A stretch of 64,000 nt of DNA from Candidatus Acididesulfobacter guangdongensis. GTDB lineage: Bacteria > SZUA-79 > Acidulodesulfobacterales > Acidulodesulfobacteraceae. A program made the position numbers and the translations under genes. Positions 24,227 to 33,886 of this stretch are shown piece after piece. Each line of letters starts with the position of its first letter. The first letter of the stretch is position 1. The notes under the pieces are model-generated. The model ran no database searches and had not been told where the DNA came from. It was given only the letters and a program-made list of their open reading frames with translations. The DNA lies in assembly GCA_004195045.1 (NCBI GenBank), contig SGBC01000003.1:1-64000 (forward strand). Direction: 5' to 3'.

Positions 24227-25867
24227 ATGACTGCAGAAAAATCTAAGTGGGTACCCGTTTTACATTTTCATCTTCCTTTCGTAAGACATCCTGAAATGCC
24301 TAAATATTTAGAAGAAGAATGGTATTTTGAAGCCGTAACTGAAACATATTTGCCGTTATTGGAAGCCTTTGACAATCTTGAGAGAGACGGCATAGATTAT
24401 AATCTGACCATTTCTTTAACGCCGACTCTTTTAACGATGATGGCTGACCCGCTGCTTTCTGAGAGGCTGCTCAATTATGTCGATGCGAGGGTAAAGGTTC
24501 TTGACGAAGAAGCATTTAGAACCCAGACCGACCCTGATTTTCATCCAGTAACATTATTTTACAGGGAAAGATATAAGAACTGGGCTAGCAAGCTGAATAA
24601 TGGCGGCGGACAGTATTTAATAAACCAGCTGCTAAAACATAACAAACTTGGTCACGTCAAAATAATAACTTCTGCAGCAACGCACGGCTTTTTATTATTT
24701 ATGGTCGGCGAACCGGAAACTATAATTGCTCAAATACAGGTAGGTGTTGAAACCCACGAAAAATTGCTTGGAATTAAACCTTCTGGGATATGGCTGCCGG
24801 AATGCGGCTATACTGCAGGTTTTGATGCTATTTTAAGCAGATACGGAATATTTTATACATTCTTAGACCAGCACGGAATAGAAATGGCTTCACCTGAACC
24901 GCCAAACGGATGTTTTTCGCCTGTCGTTACGCCTTTTGGGCTTGTAGCTTTCGGAAGAGACCCTGAAAGTTCAAGACAGGTCTGGTCAAGTAAAGAAGGG
25001 TATCCTGGAACCCCTATTTATAGAGAATTTTATAGAGATATCGGATTTGATCTTGATCTGCCCCATCTGACTCCGTTAAAGCATGGAAGTATTAAGACGT
25101 TTACCGGATTGAAATATTATGCCATTACCGGAACCGGAACTTATAAAGAAGCCTATAGACCCGGCGCCGCAAAGAGAAAAGCCTTGGAACATGCCGAGCA
25201 GTTCGTATATAACAGAGTATTGCAGGGAAATTATTTAAAAAATGCCATAGGTGAACCGCCTGTTATAGTTTCTATGTATGATGCCGAATTGTTCGGACAC
25301 TGGTGGTTTGAAGGTCCGTGGTGGCTGGAATCTGTTTTCAGAAAGTTAAATAACAACGGCAATATAGAATCTGCATCTGCAGAAGATATATCTAAAGAAA
25401 CTCTTTCTAAAGTAAAATCTAAAGATGGTATTCTTTATAGCCCGGCAGAGCAGGTATGGATTGCTCAACCTGCCACTTCTACATGGGGAGGCGGAGGTTA
25501 TAGCGAAGTCTGGCTAAACGGTAAAAACGATGAAATCCAGCAATTTTTATCGGATGCGGCAATAGAATTAATAGATATATGCAAAAACAGATATCATGAG
25601 GTAATTTACGGCGAAGCGCTTAATCAGGCTGCCAGAGAATTAATGCTGGCAGAATCCAGCGACTGGCCGTTTCTGCTTTCTACCGGACAGGCTGTAAGCT
25701 ACTCGGAAAGGCGTGTTAAAGCGCACTTGATAAGAGCAGGAAAATGCATATCTATGGCAATAGGAGCCGAGCCGTTTGACCAACAATGGTTTGATGATAT
25801 ATGCTATAAAGACAATATATTTCCGTGGATTAACGCTAAAGAACTTTATGGCAAAGATGTTTGTTAA
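24227..25867 (+). CDS. GH57 1,4-alpha-glucan branching enzyme
   Basis: The 546-residue enzyme has the length and motifs of GH57 branching enzymes: VLHFHLPFVRHPE (motif 1, 11-23), the nucleophile E192 in GIWLPECGY, the acid/base D352 in MYDAELFGHWWFEGPWW, and a late AESSDWPFLLSTGQAVSY motif in the C-terminal helical domain. It makes alpha-1,6 branches in glycogen. It heads a run of three GH57 genes and glgA. The ribosome site is GAGGAG. Its stop codon falls in a 15-bp tandem repeat (25853-25897), so the last five residues (KDVC and stop) are part of the first unit. Confidence 0.88.
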   Translation: MTAEKSKWVPVLHFHLPFVRHPEMPKYLEEEWYFEAVTETYLPLLEAFDNLERDGIDYNLTISLTPTLLTMMADPLLSERLLNYVDARVKVLDEEAFRTQTDPDFHPVTLFYRERYKNWASKLNNGGGQYLINQLLKHNKLGHVKIITSAATHGFLLFMVGEPETIIAQIQVGVETHEKLLGIKPSGIWLPECGYTAGFDAILSRYGIFYTFLDQHGIEMASPEPPNGCFSPVVTPFGLVAFGRDPESSRQVWSSKEGYPGTPIYREFYRDIGFDLDLPHLTPLKHGSIKTFTGLKYYAITGTGTYKEAYRPGAAKRKALEHAEQFVYNRVLQGNYLKNAIGEPPVIVSMYDAELFGHWWFEGPWWLESVFRKLNNNGNIESASAEDISKETLSKVKSKDGILYSPAEQVWIAQPATSTWGGGGYSEVWLNGKNDEIQQFLSDAAIELIDICKNRYHEVIYGEALNQAARELMLAESSDWPFLLSTGQAVSYSERRVKAHLIRAGKCISMAIGAEPFDQQWFDDICYKDNIFPWINAKELYGKDVC

Positions 25868-25897
25868 AAAGATGTTTGTTAAAAAGACGTTTGTTAA
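25853..25897. repeat. Three 15-bp units over the branching-enzyme stop codon
   Basis: AAAGATGTTTGTTAA at 25853, 25868 and (with one change) 25883. Each unit keeps frame and ends in TAA, so contraction or expansion would not change the protein. Confidence 0.8.
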
Positions 25898-25917
25898 TTT
25901 ATAATAGATATATTTAG

Positions 25918-25962
25918 GGAAAAGGTGTCTGACACCTTTTTCTTTCGCTATTGCAGGATTAA
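25918..25962. repeat. Dispersed palindromic element, copy 3 (short)
   Basis: The inner arms GAAAAGGTGTC and GACACCTTTTTC meet around a single T, followed directly by the right outer arm CTATTGCAGGATTAA. It may double as a terminator of the branching-enzyme transcript. Confidence 0.75.
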
Positions 25963-26131
25963 AGATATAATAATAATACAACAAATATTAATACAATAAT
26001 ATACACAATAATAATACAATAACAACAATAAAATAACGCGGTATATATAATATATATAATATTACGGAGGCGTACGGATTTAAATTTATAAGTAATAATT
26101 ATATGTTTAAACTGACGGTGTTAACTGATTA

Positions 26132-27928
26132 ATGAACCTAATTTTATGGTGGCATATGCATCAGCCTGATTACAGAACTCATGATAATGAATTTATGCTC
26201 CCGTGGGTTTATCTTCATGCTATAAAAGATTATATAGATATGCCTCTAAACATCATGTCCGTGGAGGGTATTAAGGCAAATATAAATATAACGCCGGTGC
26301 TGATTGACCAGTGGCAGGACTATAATTTCCAATTGGAGTCAGCCTTACGGGAAAAAAACGCGCAAAAAATTGAAAATCTTCTGCCTGATAAATTTCTTAA
26401 GCCTTTAGCTATCGATAAACTTACGGATGAATGGCGAATGTGGATGGTAAAATATTATAAATGGGCAAACAAAGAAAGGATGATCGAAAGATTTGAGCCG
26501 TACAAAAGGTTAGTTGAACTTTCGTTGGACGACTATAAGCTGCATTATTTGAACGATTCATATTATTTTGATCTGACGGTGTGGTTTCATCTTGCATGGT
26601 GCGGAGAGTGGATTAAAAGATATGACCCTGTGATAAGACAACTGATAAATAAGGAATACGGATATACATATCACGATAGAATGCTCTTATTAAACAGGAT
26701 ATCCGAATGGCTGAAATACGGACTGTCTTTATACGGGCAGCCTTATATAAGAGGAGCAGAAACCTCTCCGCCGCATCCCGATTATCCTCATCTGCTGATA
26801 GATAAAACTATATTGAGCGATCTCTCTAAAAAAAAGAAGGGAGAATATGAAGTTACTTTCACGCCTTTTTATCATCCGATATTGCCGCTTTTGCTCGATA
26901 TTAACGCGGGAAGCGTCATTGCGCAAATCACGGGAATACAATACGAATCGGTCGAATTAAACGCATATCCCGATGGATTAATGAGCGCAAAGGAAAATAT
27001 AAAAAGAATTGATAATTATTATAGAAAGAACGGTAAACTTTTTAATATAAAAGCAGTTTGGCCTTCTGAAGGTGCCGTATCGGCTGAAACGCTCAATTTA
27101 TTTGCGGAAGAGAAAATTGATTTTTGCGCAAGCGGCGAAGAAGTATTAAGCAATTCTCTAGGGGTTGATGTTCATAAACCTGTTTCGATGGAAGGTCGCA
27201 ATATAATCCCGCTTTATAAAATTTATAAATGGAAAAATTCATCCATGAAAATGGTATTTAGAGATTCCGGCTTGTCGGATATTATTGGTTTTACGTATGC
27301 CAAATGGAGAGGCGACGATGCCGCAAACGATTTTGTAAACAGGCTCAAAGAAATAGACATGGCTGACAAAAATGCAGTCGTTTCAATAATTATGGACGGT
27401 GAAAATGCATGGGAATATTATTTTGAAAATGGATTCTATTTTTTGAAAGATTTATATGAATTGTTTGCGCAAACTAACGAAATTAATATGCTTACGGCAA
27501 AAGACGCTTTTGAAGCGGAGGGAACACTAATTTTAGATAGTATTTACCCCGGTTCATGGGTTAACGGAAACTTGCAGATGTGGGTAGGAGAAAAGCAAAA
27601 AAATTGTGCATGGAAGCTTCTTGCAAATGCAAAACAAGAATTTTTGGAATGGAAAAAACACGTAAAAAATGAAACTAAAATTAAAAAAGTTGAGGAACAG
27701 ATATCAAAGAGCGAAGGATCAGACTGGTTCTGGTGGCTTGGCGAGGATAATCCGCTGCTGTCCCAATCAATGATGGAAAAAGTTTTCAGACAGCATCTAA
27801 AAAGCGTTTATATTCTGATGGATAAGAATCCGCCTGCTATTTTAGATGATACTTTAGTTACTTCAAAAGTTATTTCAAATATAAATATCGCAGAAATGGG
27901 AGGAATTATGAAGAGGGGGAAATCGTAA
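26132..27928 (+). CDS. GH57 glycoside hydrolase, alpha-amylase-like
   Basis: The 598-residue protein begins NLILWWHMHQPDYR, the GH57 motif 1. The nucleophile region reads VWPSEGAVSAET, the acid/base region IIMDGENAWEYY, and the C-terminal helical region ends with SEGSDWFWWLGED. This set matches the GH57 group annotated as alpha-amylase or alpha-glucan-acting enzymes in glycogen clusters. It probably attacks alpha-1,4 bonds in glycogen or maltodextrin; exact specificity is not readable. There is no signal peptide, so it is cytoplasmic. No clear ribosome site precedes the ATG. It abuts the next GH57 gene with zero spacing. Confidence 0.85.
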   Translation: MNLILWWHMHQPDYRTHDNEFMLPWVYLHAIKDYIDMPLNIMSVEGIKANINITPVLIDQWQDYNFQLESALREKNAQKIENLLPDKFLKPLAIDKLTDEWRMWMVKYYKWANKERMIERFEPYKRLVELSLDDYKLHYLNDSYYFDLTVWFHLAWCGEWIKRYDPVIRQLINKEYGYTYHDRMLLLNRISEWLKYGLSLYGQPYIRGAETSPPHPDYPHLLIDKTILSDLSKKKKGEYEVTFTPFYHPILPLLLDINAGSVIAQITGIQYESVELNAYPDGLMSAKENIKRIDNYYRKNGKLFNIKAVWPSEGAVSAETLNLFAEEKIDFCASGEEVLSNSLGVDVHKPVSMEGRNIIPLYKIYKWKNSSMKMVFRDSGLSDIIGFTYAKWRGDDAANDFVNRLKEIDMADKNAVVSIIMDGENAWEYYFENGFYFLKDLYELFAQTNEINMLTAKDAFEAEGTLILDSIYPGSWVNGNLQMWVGEKQKNCAWKLLANAKQEFLEWKKHVKNETKIKKVEEQISKSEGSDWFWWLGEDNPLLSQSMMEKVFRQHLKSVYILMDKNPPAILDDTLVTSKVISNINIAEMGGIMKRGKS

Positions 27929-30529
27929 TTGACAAATTTTTTATTAGGTTTTCACTGTCATCAGCCTGTGGGCAATTTTGAATCCGTATTAAAAGAGGTG
28001 CATAGCAAATCTTACAGTCCGCTTATAAGAACCCTTTTAAGATACGATTCCTGCAAATTTTGTCTGCATATATCCGGTTATCTGCTTGAATGGATTGTTA
28101 AGAATGACCCCGAACTGATAAAGCTCATAAGAGAAGGCGCTGCTCATAACAAGGTTGAAATGCTAGGCGGTGGCTATTATGAACCGATACTGGCGTCCAT
28201 TCCTCTAAGCGACAGAATGAAACAGCTTGAAATGTTAAATAAAGCAATTAAAAAATATTTTGGCGTTTATCCTAAAGGCGCATGGATTACCGAAAGAATC
28301 TGGCAGCCGGATATCATTGAATCTCTTAATGAAGCCGGTATGAACTATGCTTTTTTAGATGATTTTCAATTTTTTCAATCAGGCGTTGATTTAAATAATA
28401 TAGATAAAATTTTTTTAACCGAATATAATGGAAAATATCTTAATTTATTTCCAATTCACGAAAGGTTAAGATATAAGATTCCTTTTGCCGAACCGGATGA
28501 ATCGATTAACGAAGTTTTGCATATTAACGGCAGGCTCTCTAACCTTTCAGTCATGGTGGACGACGGCGAAAAAATGGGAGGCTGGCCGGACACATACGAA
28601 TGGGTTTACGGCAGGAAATTTGAAGATTCCGAACAGCATCACGAATATAACAGCAATGATGGAAACGATGGAAACGGCGATAAAAATAGCGGTGGAAACA
28701 GCAATGGTAACGGCAACGGCGGCAATAAGAATGCTAATGATGGCAGCGGCAACAATAATAACAGCGGAAACGGCAATACAAATGATAATTCCAGTAATAA
28801 AAACGGATGGCTGCATAAATTTTTGATTAATATAAACAATCCGTCAAGCGGTATTAAAATGAAGCTTCCTTCTGAACTTATCAGAGAAACTTCTTCCAGA
28901 CAGCTCGTATATCTGCCTATGTCAAGCTATAGAGAAATGGGTGAATGGACTTTGCCTGTAGAAAAAAGATTTAAATATATTTATACAAAAGAAAAATATC
29001 CCGACGCTGCATTAGCAGGGGGGATATGGCACAATTTTTTTATTCATTATCCTGAATCCAATCTGCTGCATAAAAGAATGCTTTATTTAAGCAGTAAAGT
29101 TAATAGCTTAAAAATAAAATTTCCAGAAATACAGGACCTTTCAGATTATAAGAATTTAAAAATAGAATTATTTAAATCTCAGGCAAATGATGCTTACTGG
29201 CACGGTGTCTTTGGCGGAATTTATTTGCCCCACTTAAGAAGAGCTATACAAAATTCATTGATTAAAGCCTCAGTGTATTATGATTTAATAGTCGATAAAT
29301 TAATGCCGACGCATGGTGATAACTATAATAATTTTACTCATAATAACTATATCGGTAATGACGATAAAAATTATAATGACAATAACAGCAGCAATAGCAA
29401 TAACAATCGTAGTAGCAACAGCAACAACAATACTGATAATAAAAATAAAATAGATATATTTGATTTTGATGCAGACGGTGAGTTAGAATATCAGGTAAGA
29501 AATAAATTCTGGCAGGCGGTATATAAACCTTCCGTAGCTCATCTTATTGCTCTTGATTATATTGCAAAAGGCATGGCTAATCCTTTTGGAGATATTTTCT
29601 GTCTGCATGACGAATATGATTTGCATATTATTAAAGATAAACTGAATTTACAAAATAATCCTGGAGAAAATAAAAAGACAGAAGAAGATGAAGCTCATGT
29701 TCCGCACACTATTCATGATAATATGAAAATCCCGGACGGTTTAACAGCCAAAGATTTAGTCACCAAAAATGGGTTGATGCCGCATTTTCAAATACTTTAT
29801 AACGGTTCAGATCTGAATTTTAATTTGAAATCAATAAAAAATAACAATGGTGTTTTTGTCATAAAATCTGAAGGATTTTTAAGGGAAGACAAAGAAAACT
29901 CTGAAGAAATAAATGGCGATAAAAACGGTATTGAAAAAGAGATTAATAAAAACAGCATTGCATTTCAAGAAAATGTTAAAAATAAAATTTTGCTCAATTT
30001 AGAAATAACAATATCCGATACCATAAGGTATCACGTTGCTATTAATAATAATTATAGCAGTAATTATAGCAATAATGATAAAAATAATGATAAAAATAAT
30101 AGCAACAAAAATGATAAATATTCATTAAAAGATTTGTCAATGTTCTTCAGGTTTTCGTTTTCCGGCGGCGACGGTCCTGCTACCTATATTAAACCTGACG
30201 ATAAAAATATTTACGGCTTGCGTGAAAATCTTATAAATATACCTGTCGATTCGCCTGTAGAATTGGGCGATTCTTACTGGGGAGGCAATCTAAAGGCATT
30301 TGTCAGCACAAACGGATACGCAAATTATAAAGCAAATAAAGATAATGCCGTAAATATTGATTTTACGCCGCTGTTAAATTATTCTCCTATTACGACTCTT
30401 TCGCTTTATGAAGGCGGATACGAAAAAATATTTCAGGCATCGGAACTCAATATTTTGTGGGATATGGAAAAAAGTGTTATTTCAGACATAAATGTTGAAT
30501 GGAAATTGGAAAAAAATAAAATAAAATAA
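27929..30529 (+). CDS. GH57 4-alpha-glucanotransferase-like enzyme with Asn-rich inserts
   Basis: The 866-residue protein starts at a TTG immediately after the previous stop. GH57 motif 1 is GFHCHQPVGNF; the nucleophile E122 lies in AWITERIWQP and the acid/base D211/D212 in VMVDDGEKMGGWPD. The C-terminal part has the beta-sandwich of the 4-alpha-glucanotransferase type (FFRFSFSGGDGPATYI, ELNILWDMEKSV). Three Asn/Ser/Gly-rich inserts interrupt the fold: residues about 240-292, 464-508 and 705-730. They are in frame and composed of near-repetitive AAY/GGY codons. Without them the length would be normal for the family (about 660-740). The substrate is probably maltodextrin from glycogen turnover. 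Confidence 0.82.
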   Translation: MTNFLLGFHCHQPVGNFESVLKEVHSKSYSPLIRTLLRYDSCKFCLHISGYLLEWIVKNDPELIKLIREGAAHNKVEMLGGGYYEPILASIPLSDRMKQLEMLNKAIKKYFGVYPKGAWITERIWQPDIIESLNEAGMNYAFLDDFQFFQSGVDLNNIDKIFLTEYNGKYLNLFPIHERLRYKIPFAEPDESINEVLHINGRLSNLSVMVDDGEKMGGWPDTYEWVYGRKFEDSEQHHEYNSNDGNDGNGDKNSGGNSNGNGNGGNKNANDGSGNNNNSGNGNTNDNSSNKNGWLHKFLININNPSSGIKMKLPSELIRETSSRQLVYLPMSSYREMGEWTLPVEKRFKYIYTKEKYPDAALAGGIWHNFFIHYPESNLLHKRMLYLSSKVNSLKIKFPEIQDLSDYKNLKIELFKSQANDAYWHGVFGGIYLPHLRRAIQNSLIKASVYYDLIVDKLMPTHGDNYNNFTHNNYIGNDDKNYNDNNSSNSNNNRSSNSNNNTDNKNKIDIFDFDADGELEYQVRNKFWQAVYKPSVAHLIALDYIAKGMANPFGDIFCLHDEYDLHIIKDKLNLQNNPGENKKTEEDEAHVPHTIHDNMKIPDGLTAKDLVTKNGLMPHFQILYNGSDLNFNLKSIKNNNGVFVIKSEGFLREDKENSEEINGDKNGIEKEINKNSIAFQENVKNKILLNLEITISDTIRYHVAINNNYSSNYSNNDKNNDKNNSNKNDKYSLKDLSMFFRFSFSGGDGPATYIKPDDKNIYGLRENLINIPVDSPVELGDSYWGGNLKAFVSTNGYANYKANKDNAVNIDFTPLLNYSPITTLSLYEGGYEKIFQASELNILWDMEKSVISDINVEWKLEKNKIK

Positions 30530-30642
30530 AATAAAATAAATTGAATTAAAATAAATTAAATTAATTGCGGACATTTGATCAGAGATATAGAGATATACTG
30601 ATGCATATCTGACGAATAAATACTTAAATAAGGATTATAAAA

Positions 30643-32151
30643 TTGAATAATTTTAATGATGAAATATGGTTTGTTGCTCCCGAAATGGCTCCATTAGTAA
30701 AAGCCGGCGGTTTAGGCGATGTCATCGGAAGTCTTCCTAAGTATCTTATGAAATTAGGCATGAATGTCAAGGTAGTGATACCTGCTTATAAATTTATTGA
30801 TTATGCACAATTTGTGCAGTTTGAAGAAAATTTGCCTGCAGGAAGGGTTTATTTTGGAGATATTCCCTTTGATTTCGGCATAAAAAAAGCTAAAACTAAG
30901 GACGGAATTCCTCTTATTTTTGTCGAACAGGACCATTTTTTCGGAAGAGACGATGTTTATGGTCCGCACGGCGGAACAGTCGGCTATCGCGATAATTTGT
31001 GGAGATTTTCTCTTCTTGCTCATGCTGCCGTTCACTGTATGAAAATACTGGGTATTCCTAAAATAGTGCACTCTCACGACTGGTCAGGCGGACTTGTGCC
31101 CGCAATTATTAAGCAGACCTTTAACGAAAACGACAGACCTAAAATTGTTTTTACTGTGCATAATCTTGGATATCAGGGTGTATACCCGATTGACGACTTA
31201 TATGATATCGGGATTGATTTTAAATTTAATTCTTCGGATGCCTTTGAACATTTTGGGACATTTAACGCTTTAAAAGGCGGACTTCTTTTAAGCGATGCCG
31301 TTACTACGGTAAGTCCGTCATATGCCGATGAAATTACTATGCCTCATAGAGGATTCGGGCTTGACGGTGAGTTGAGGCATTTAAGGGAAAACGGAAAACT
31401 TTCCGGTATTCTAAACGGGATTGATGAAGAGTACTGGAATCCTAAGAATGACGGTTTTTTAAATGTTAATTTTAACGGAAAAGACAGACCTTATAATTTT
31501 AATGATTACGACAGCTGGAAAAATTTTAAAGAAGAAAATAAAAAAGCGCTGTTTTCAGAAATAGGGCTGAAATTTAAAAAGAACAGCAGCGGCAAGCAGC
31601 TTCCTGTTCTTGGAATAGTCAGCAGATTAACGGAAGAAAAAGGTATAGACGTTTTTATAGATACTCTTTTTAACTGGAATGACTTTCCATTTCATGTTTT
31701 AATTTTAGGAACGGGAAAACATTTTATAGAAAAAAAAGCATTATATCTGCAGGAATTTTATAAAGATAAAGTCTATGCTAAAATAGGCAGATTTGATGAA
31801 GCGCTGGCGCATAAAATTTACGCTTCATCCGATATTTTTATTATGCCTTCAAGAACTGAACCGTGCGGATTGTCTCAAATGATTTCAATGAGATACGGCG
31901 GTGTAATTTTGGCAGGCGATACCGGAGGTCTTCATGATACCGTTGTAGATTTGAATAGAGATAATGAACACGGCAGCGGAATAGCCGTTCAGCACATTGA
32001 CACGCATGCTATTTCATGGGCGTTAGACAGATTATATAATTTGTATTATGAAAAAGACTGGGGACAGTTTGTTATTAATAGCGCTAATTCCGATTTTAGC
32101 TGGAACGCTTCCGCATTAAAATATATAGATTTATATAATAAAATTTTGTAA
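30643..32151 (+). CDS. glgA: Glycogen synthase (GT5)
   Basis: The 502-residue protein starts at TTG (30643). The ADP-glucose loop is K20-AGGLGDVIGSLP, followed by HSHDWSGGLVPA, VHNLGYQG, the GT-B C-terminal domain with GIVSRLTEEKGIDV, and the donor-site motif PSRTEPCGLSQM. It extends alpha-1,4 glucan chains from ADP-glucose (bacterial GT5). It closes the block of three GH57 genes, so synthesis, branching and remodelling of glycogen are encoded together. No glgC is in the window. GT5 size is normal. Confidence 0.93.
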   Translation: MNNFNDEIWFVAPEMAPLVKAGGLGDVIGSLPKYLMKLGMNVKVVIPAYKFIDYAQFVQFEENLPAGRVYFGDIPFDFGIKKAKTKDGIPLIFVEQDHFFGRDDVYGPHGGTVGYRDNLWRFSLLAHAAVHCMKILGIPKIVHSHDWSGGLVPAIIKQTFNENDRPKIVFTVHNLGYQGVYPIDDLYDIGIDFKFNSSDAFEHFGTFNALKGGLLLSDAVTTVSPSYADEITMPHRGFGLDGELRHLRENGKLSGILNGIDEEYWNPKNDGFLNVNFNGKDRPYNFNDYDSWKNFKEENKKALFSEIGLKFKKNSSGKQLPVLGIVSRLTEEKGIDVFIDTLFNWNDFPFHVLILGTGKHFIEKKALYLQEFYKDKVYAKIGRFDEALAHKIYASSDIFIMPSRTEPCGLSQMISMRYGGVILAGDTGGLHDTVVDLNRDNEHGSGIAVQHIDTHAISWALDRLYNLYYEKDWGQFVINSANSDFSWNASALKYIDLYNKIL

Positions 32152-32382
32152 AATACATATAGATGCGATGGCAGATAATCCTAACAAATAATCTGAAATA
32201 CTGTTTATTGTATTGTATTGCATTGTATTGCATTGTCTGTCTGACGATAATATTTGACTGGAATATTTCTCTTTATCGAGTTTCGATGTTTATATAAATA
32301 CAACAAATAACATAATAATACTATTATAATGTTCCGCCGCCGATAATCCCATTAATTCTTAAAATGTGCGATTCGGCTGCAA

Positions 32383-33870
32383 TTGAAGCTAAAATTAATG
32401 AACGCTATTCTTATTGCAAAAATTGCAGCTATTTTATGTGCTGGTTTATTTTTAGTTTTTTTAGCCTTAAAAAAACCTTCATTAAGCGATTTTTTTGAAA
32501 AAGCGTCGCTTGCCGGTATATTTTTATTTGCCCTTTTCATACCGATAAAAGACGGATTTGCAATTTTTGGGATTGTTTTTGCAATTATTTTTTTTATTGC
32601 GTTCCGCATTTCTCAAAGGGATTTTAAATTACCGTTTACAGTTTTTAATAAGCCTATTATTATATATATATTGATAGTTATTCTTTCCTTTCTATGGACT
32701 TATAGTTTTAGCGACAGTATAAATGAAGGCGGGGAGATTTTATATTTTTTTGCATTTTTCTTTGCAGCTGCAGAATTACTGAACTCACGCAAAAGAATTA
32801 TGTTTATACTTTATACGTTTGCTTTTTCGATAACGGTCGCTATTTTCTACGGTTTTTTTCAAGGTATTTTTATTAATGCGCTTCATTCCGCAAATAGAGT
32901 AACCGGACTTATAGGCAACTGGGACGGTTATCCGGTTCAGGCTTCATACGGGATAGTGTTGTTTATTTCTTTATATATGCTGAAATTTATAGGAATCAAT
33001 AAAATAGATAATATAAATAATATCAATAATATCAATAATATAAATAATATAAATAAGATAAATAATATAGATAAGACAGGCGGTATAGACAATAAGACAA
33101 AAATTATAAATAGCAAAATTATAAATAGCAAAATTATACAAAATTCTTTAATAAGTGTCATAATTTTTGCGGGTTTAATTTCTATCATTCTTTCTAAAGC
33201 AAGGTCTGCATGGATTGGAGTTTTTCTCGGTATATTTATTATAATGTTCTTAAGATCAAAAAAAATATTCATTACGGCGTTAATAATAATTCTTATATTT
33301 AACGCAGGTTTTTTATATGCCTCTAAAAGTTTTAGAAGCAGAATATTTGCGATGTTTAATCCTCAAATTTATTTATGCGAGGTTAAAGGACATGGAGATA
33401 TAGAAAGCCATATAGCTTTGGTAGAATCTGCCGCAGCCGTTTTTTTTGAGCATCCGTTAACCGGTGTCGGCGTTGGAGCATTTTCAAAATATTTTAATAC
33501 TCATAAAAATGTGCATTTTCCGGATTACTACAATCCTAAAACCGGAAAAAAAGAGTATGATACTTATGATAATTGGCCGGAAAACGGCTATATGCAGACA
33601 CTGGCAGAAACGGGAATATTCAGTTTTATAGTGTTGATGTGGTTGTTTTTTCTGGGATTAAAAGAACCGATTAAATTATATGTAAACTCTGAAGACGCAT
33701 TTGTAAAAAAAATATCGGTCATGACTGCGGGAATGAGCATGGTTTTCTATGGTTCTTTCATCGGAATTTCTAATATGTCCAATGACCAGCTGACGGATCT
33801 CTGGCTTTTATTCCTTGCAATTTTCGCTTCCGTTTTAAATATGTCTAAAAATTCCGGCAAGAATCATTAA
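32383..33870 (+). CDS. O-antigen ligase/polymerase-like membrane protein
   Basis: The 495-residue protein has about ten membrane segments and the Wzy_C-type region: SKARSAWIGVFLG, a large periplasmic loop with HPLTGVGVGAFSKYF, and ENGYMQTLAETGIFSF. It probably ligates or polymerises surface glycan units at the periplasmic face. An Asn/Ile-rich insert (about 205-251, NIN repeats from AATATCAAT-type units) lies in a loop between helices. The start is uncertain: TTG at 32383 or ATG at 32398; neither has a good ribosome site. It lies 16 bp before the sugar transferase gene. Confidence 0.8.
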   Translation: MKLKLMNAILIAKIAAILCAGLFLVFLALKKPSLSDFFEKASLAGIFLFALFIPIKDGFAIFGIVFAIIFFIAFRISQRDFKLPFTVFNKPIIIYILIVILSFLWTYSFSDSINEGGEILYFFAFFFAAAELLNSRKRIMFILYTFAFSITVAIFYGFFQGIFINALHSANRVTGLIGNWDGYPVQASYGIVLFISLYMLKFIGINKIDNINNINNINNINNINKINNIDKTGGIDNKTKIINSKIINSKIIQNSLISVIIFAGLISIILSKARSAWIGVFLGIFIIMFLRSKKIFITALIIILIFNAGFLYASKSFRSRIFAMFNPQIYLCEVKGHGDIESHIALVESAAAVFFEHPLTGVGVGAFSKYFNTHKNVHFPDYYNPKTGKKEYDTYDNWPENGYMQTLAETGIFSFIVLMWLFFLGLKEPIKLYVNSEDAFVKKISVMTAGMSMVFYGSFIGISNMSNDQLTDLWLLFLAIFASVLNMSKNSGKNH

Positions 33871-33886
33871 CATAAATATATATAAT

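Noticed and set aside
28485-28839. Overlapping frames (both strands) of 66-113 codons in the GH57 gene
   Set aside because: They arise from the repetitive Asn/Gly-coding insert; products are simple repeats such as TAAIRMLMM or LLPLPL.
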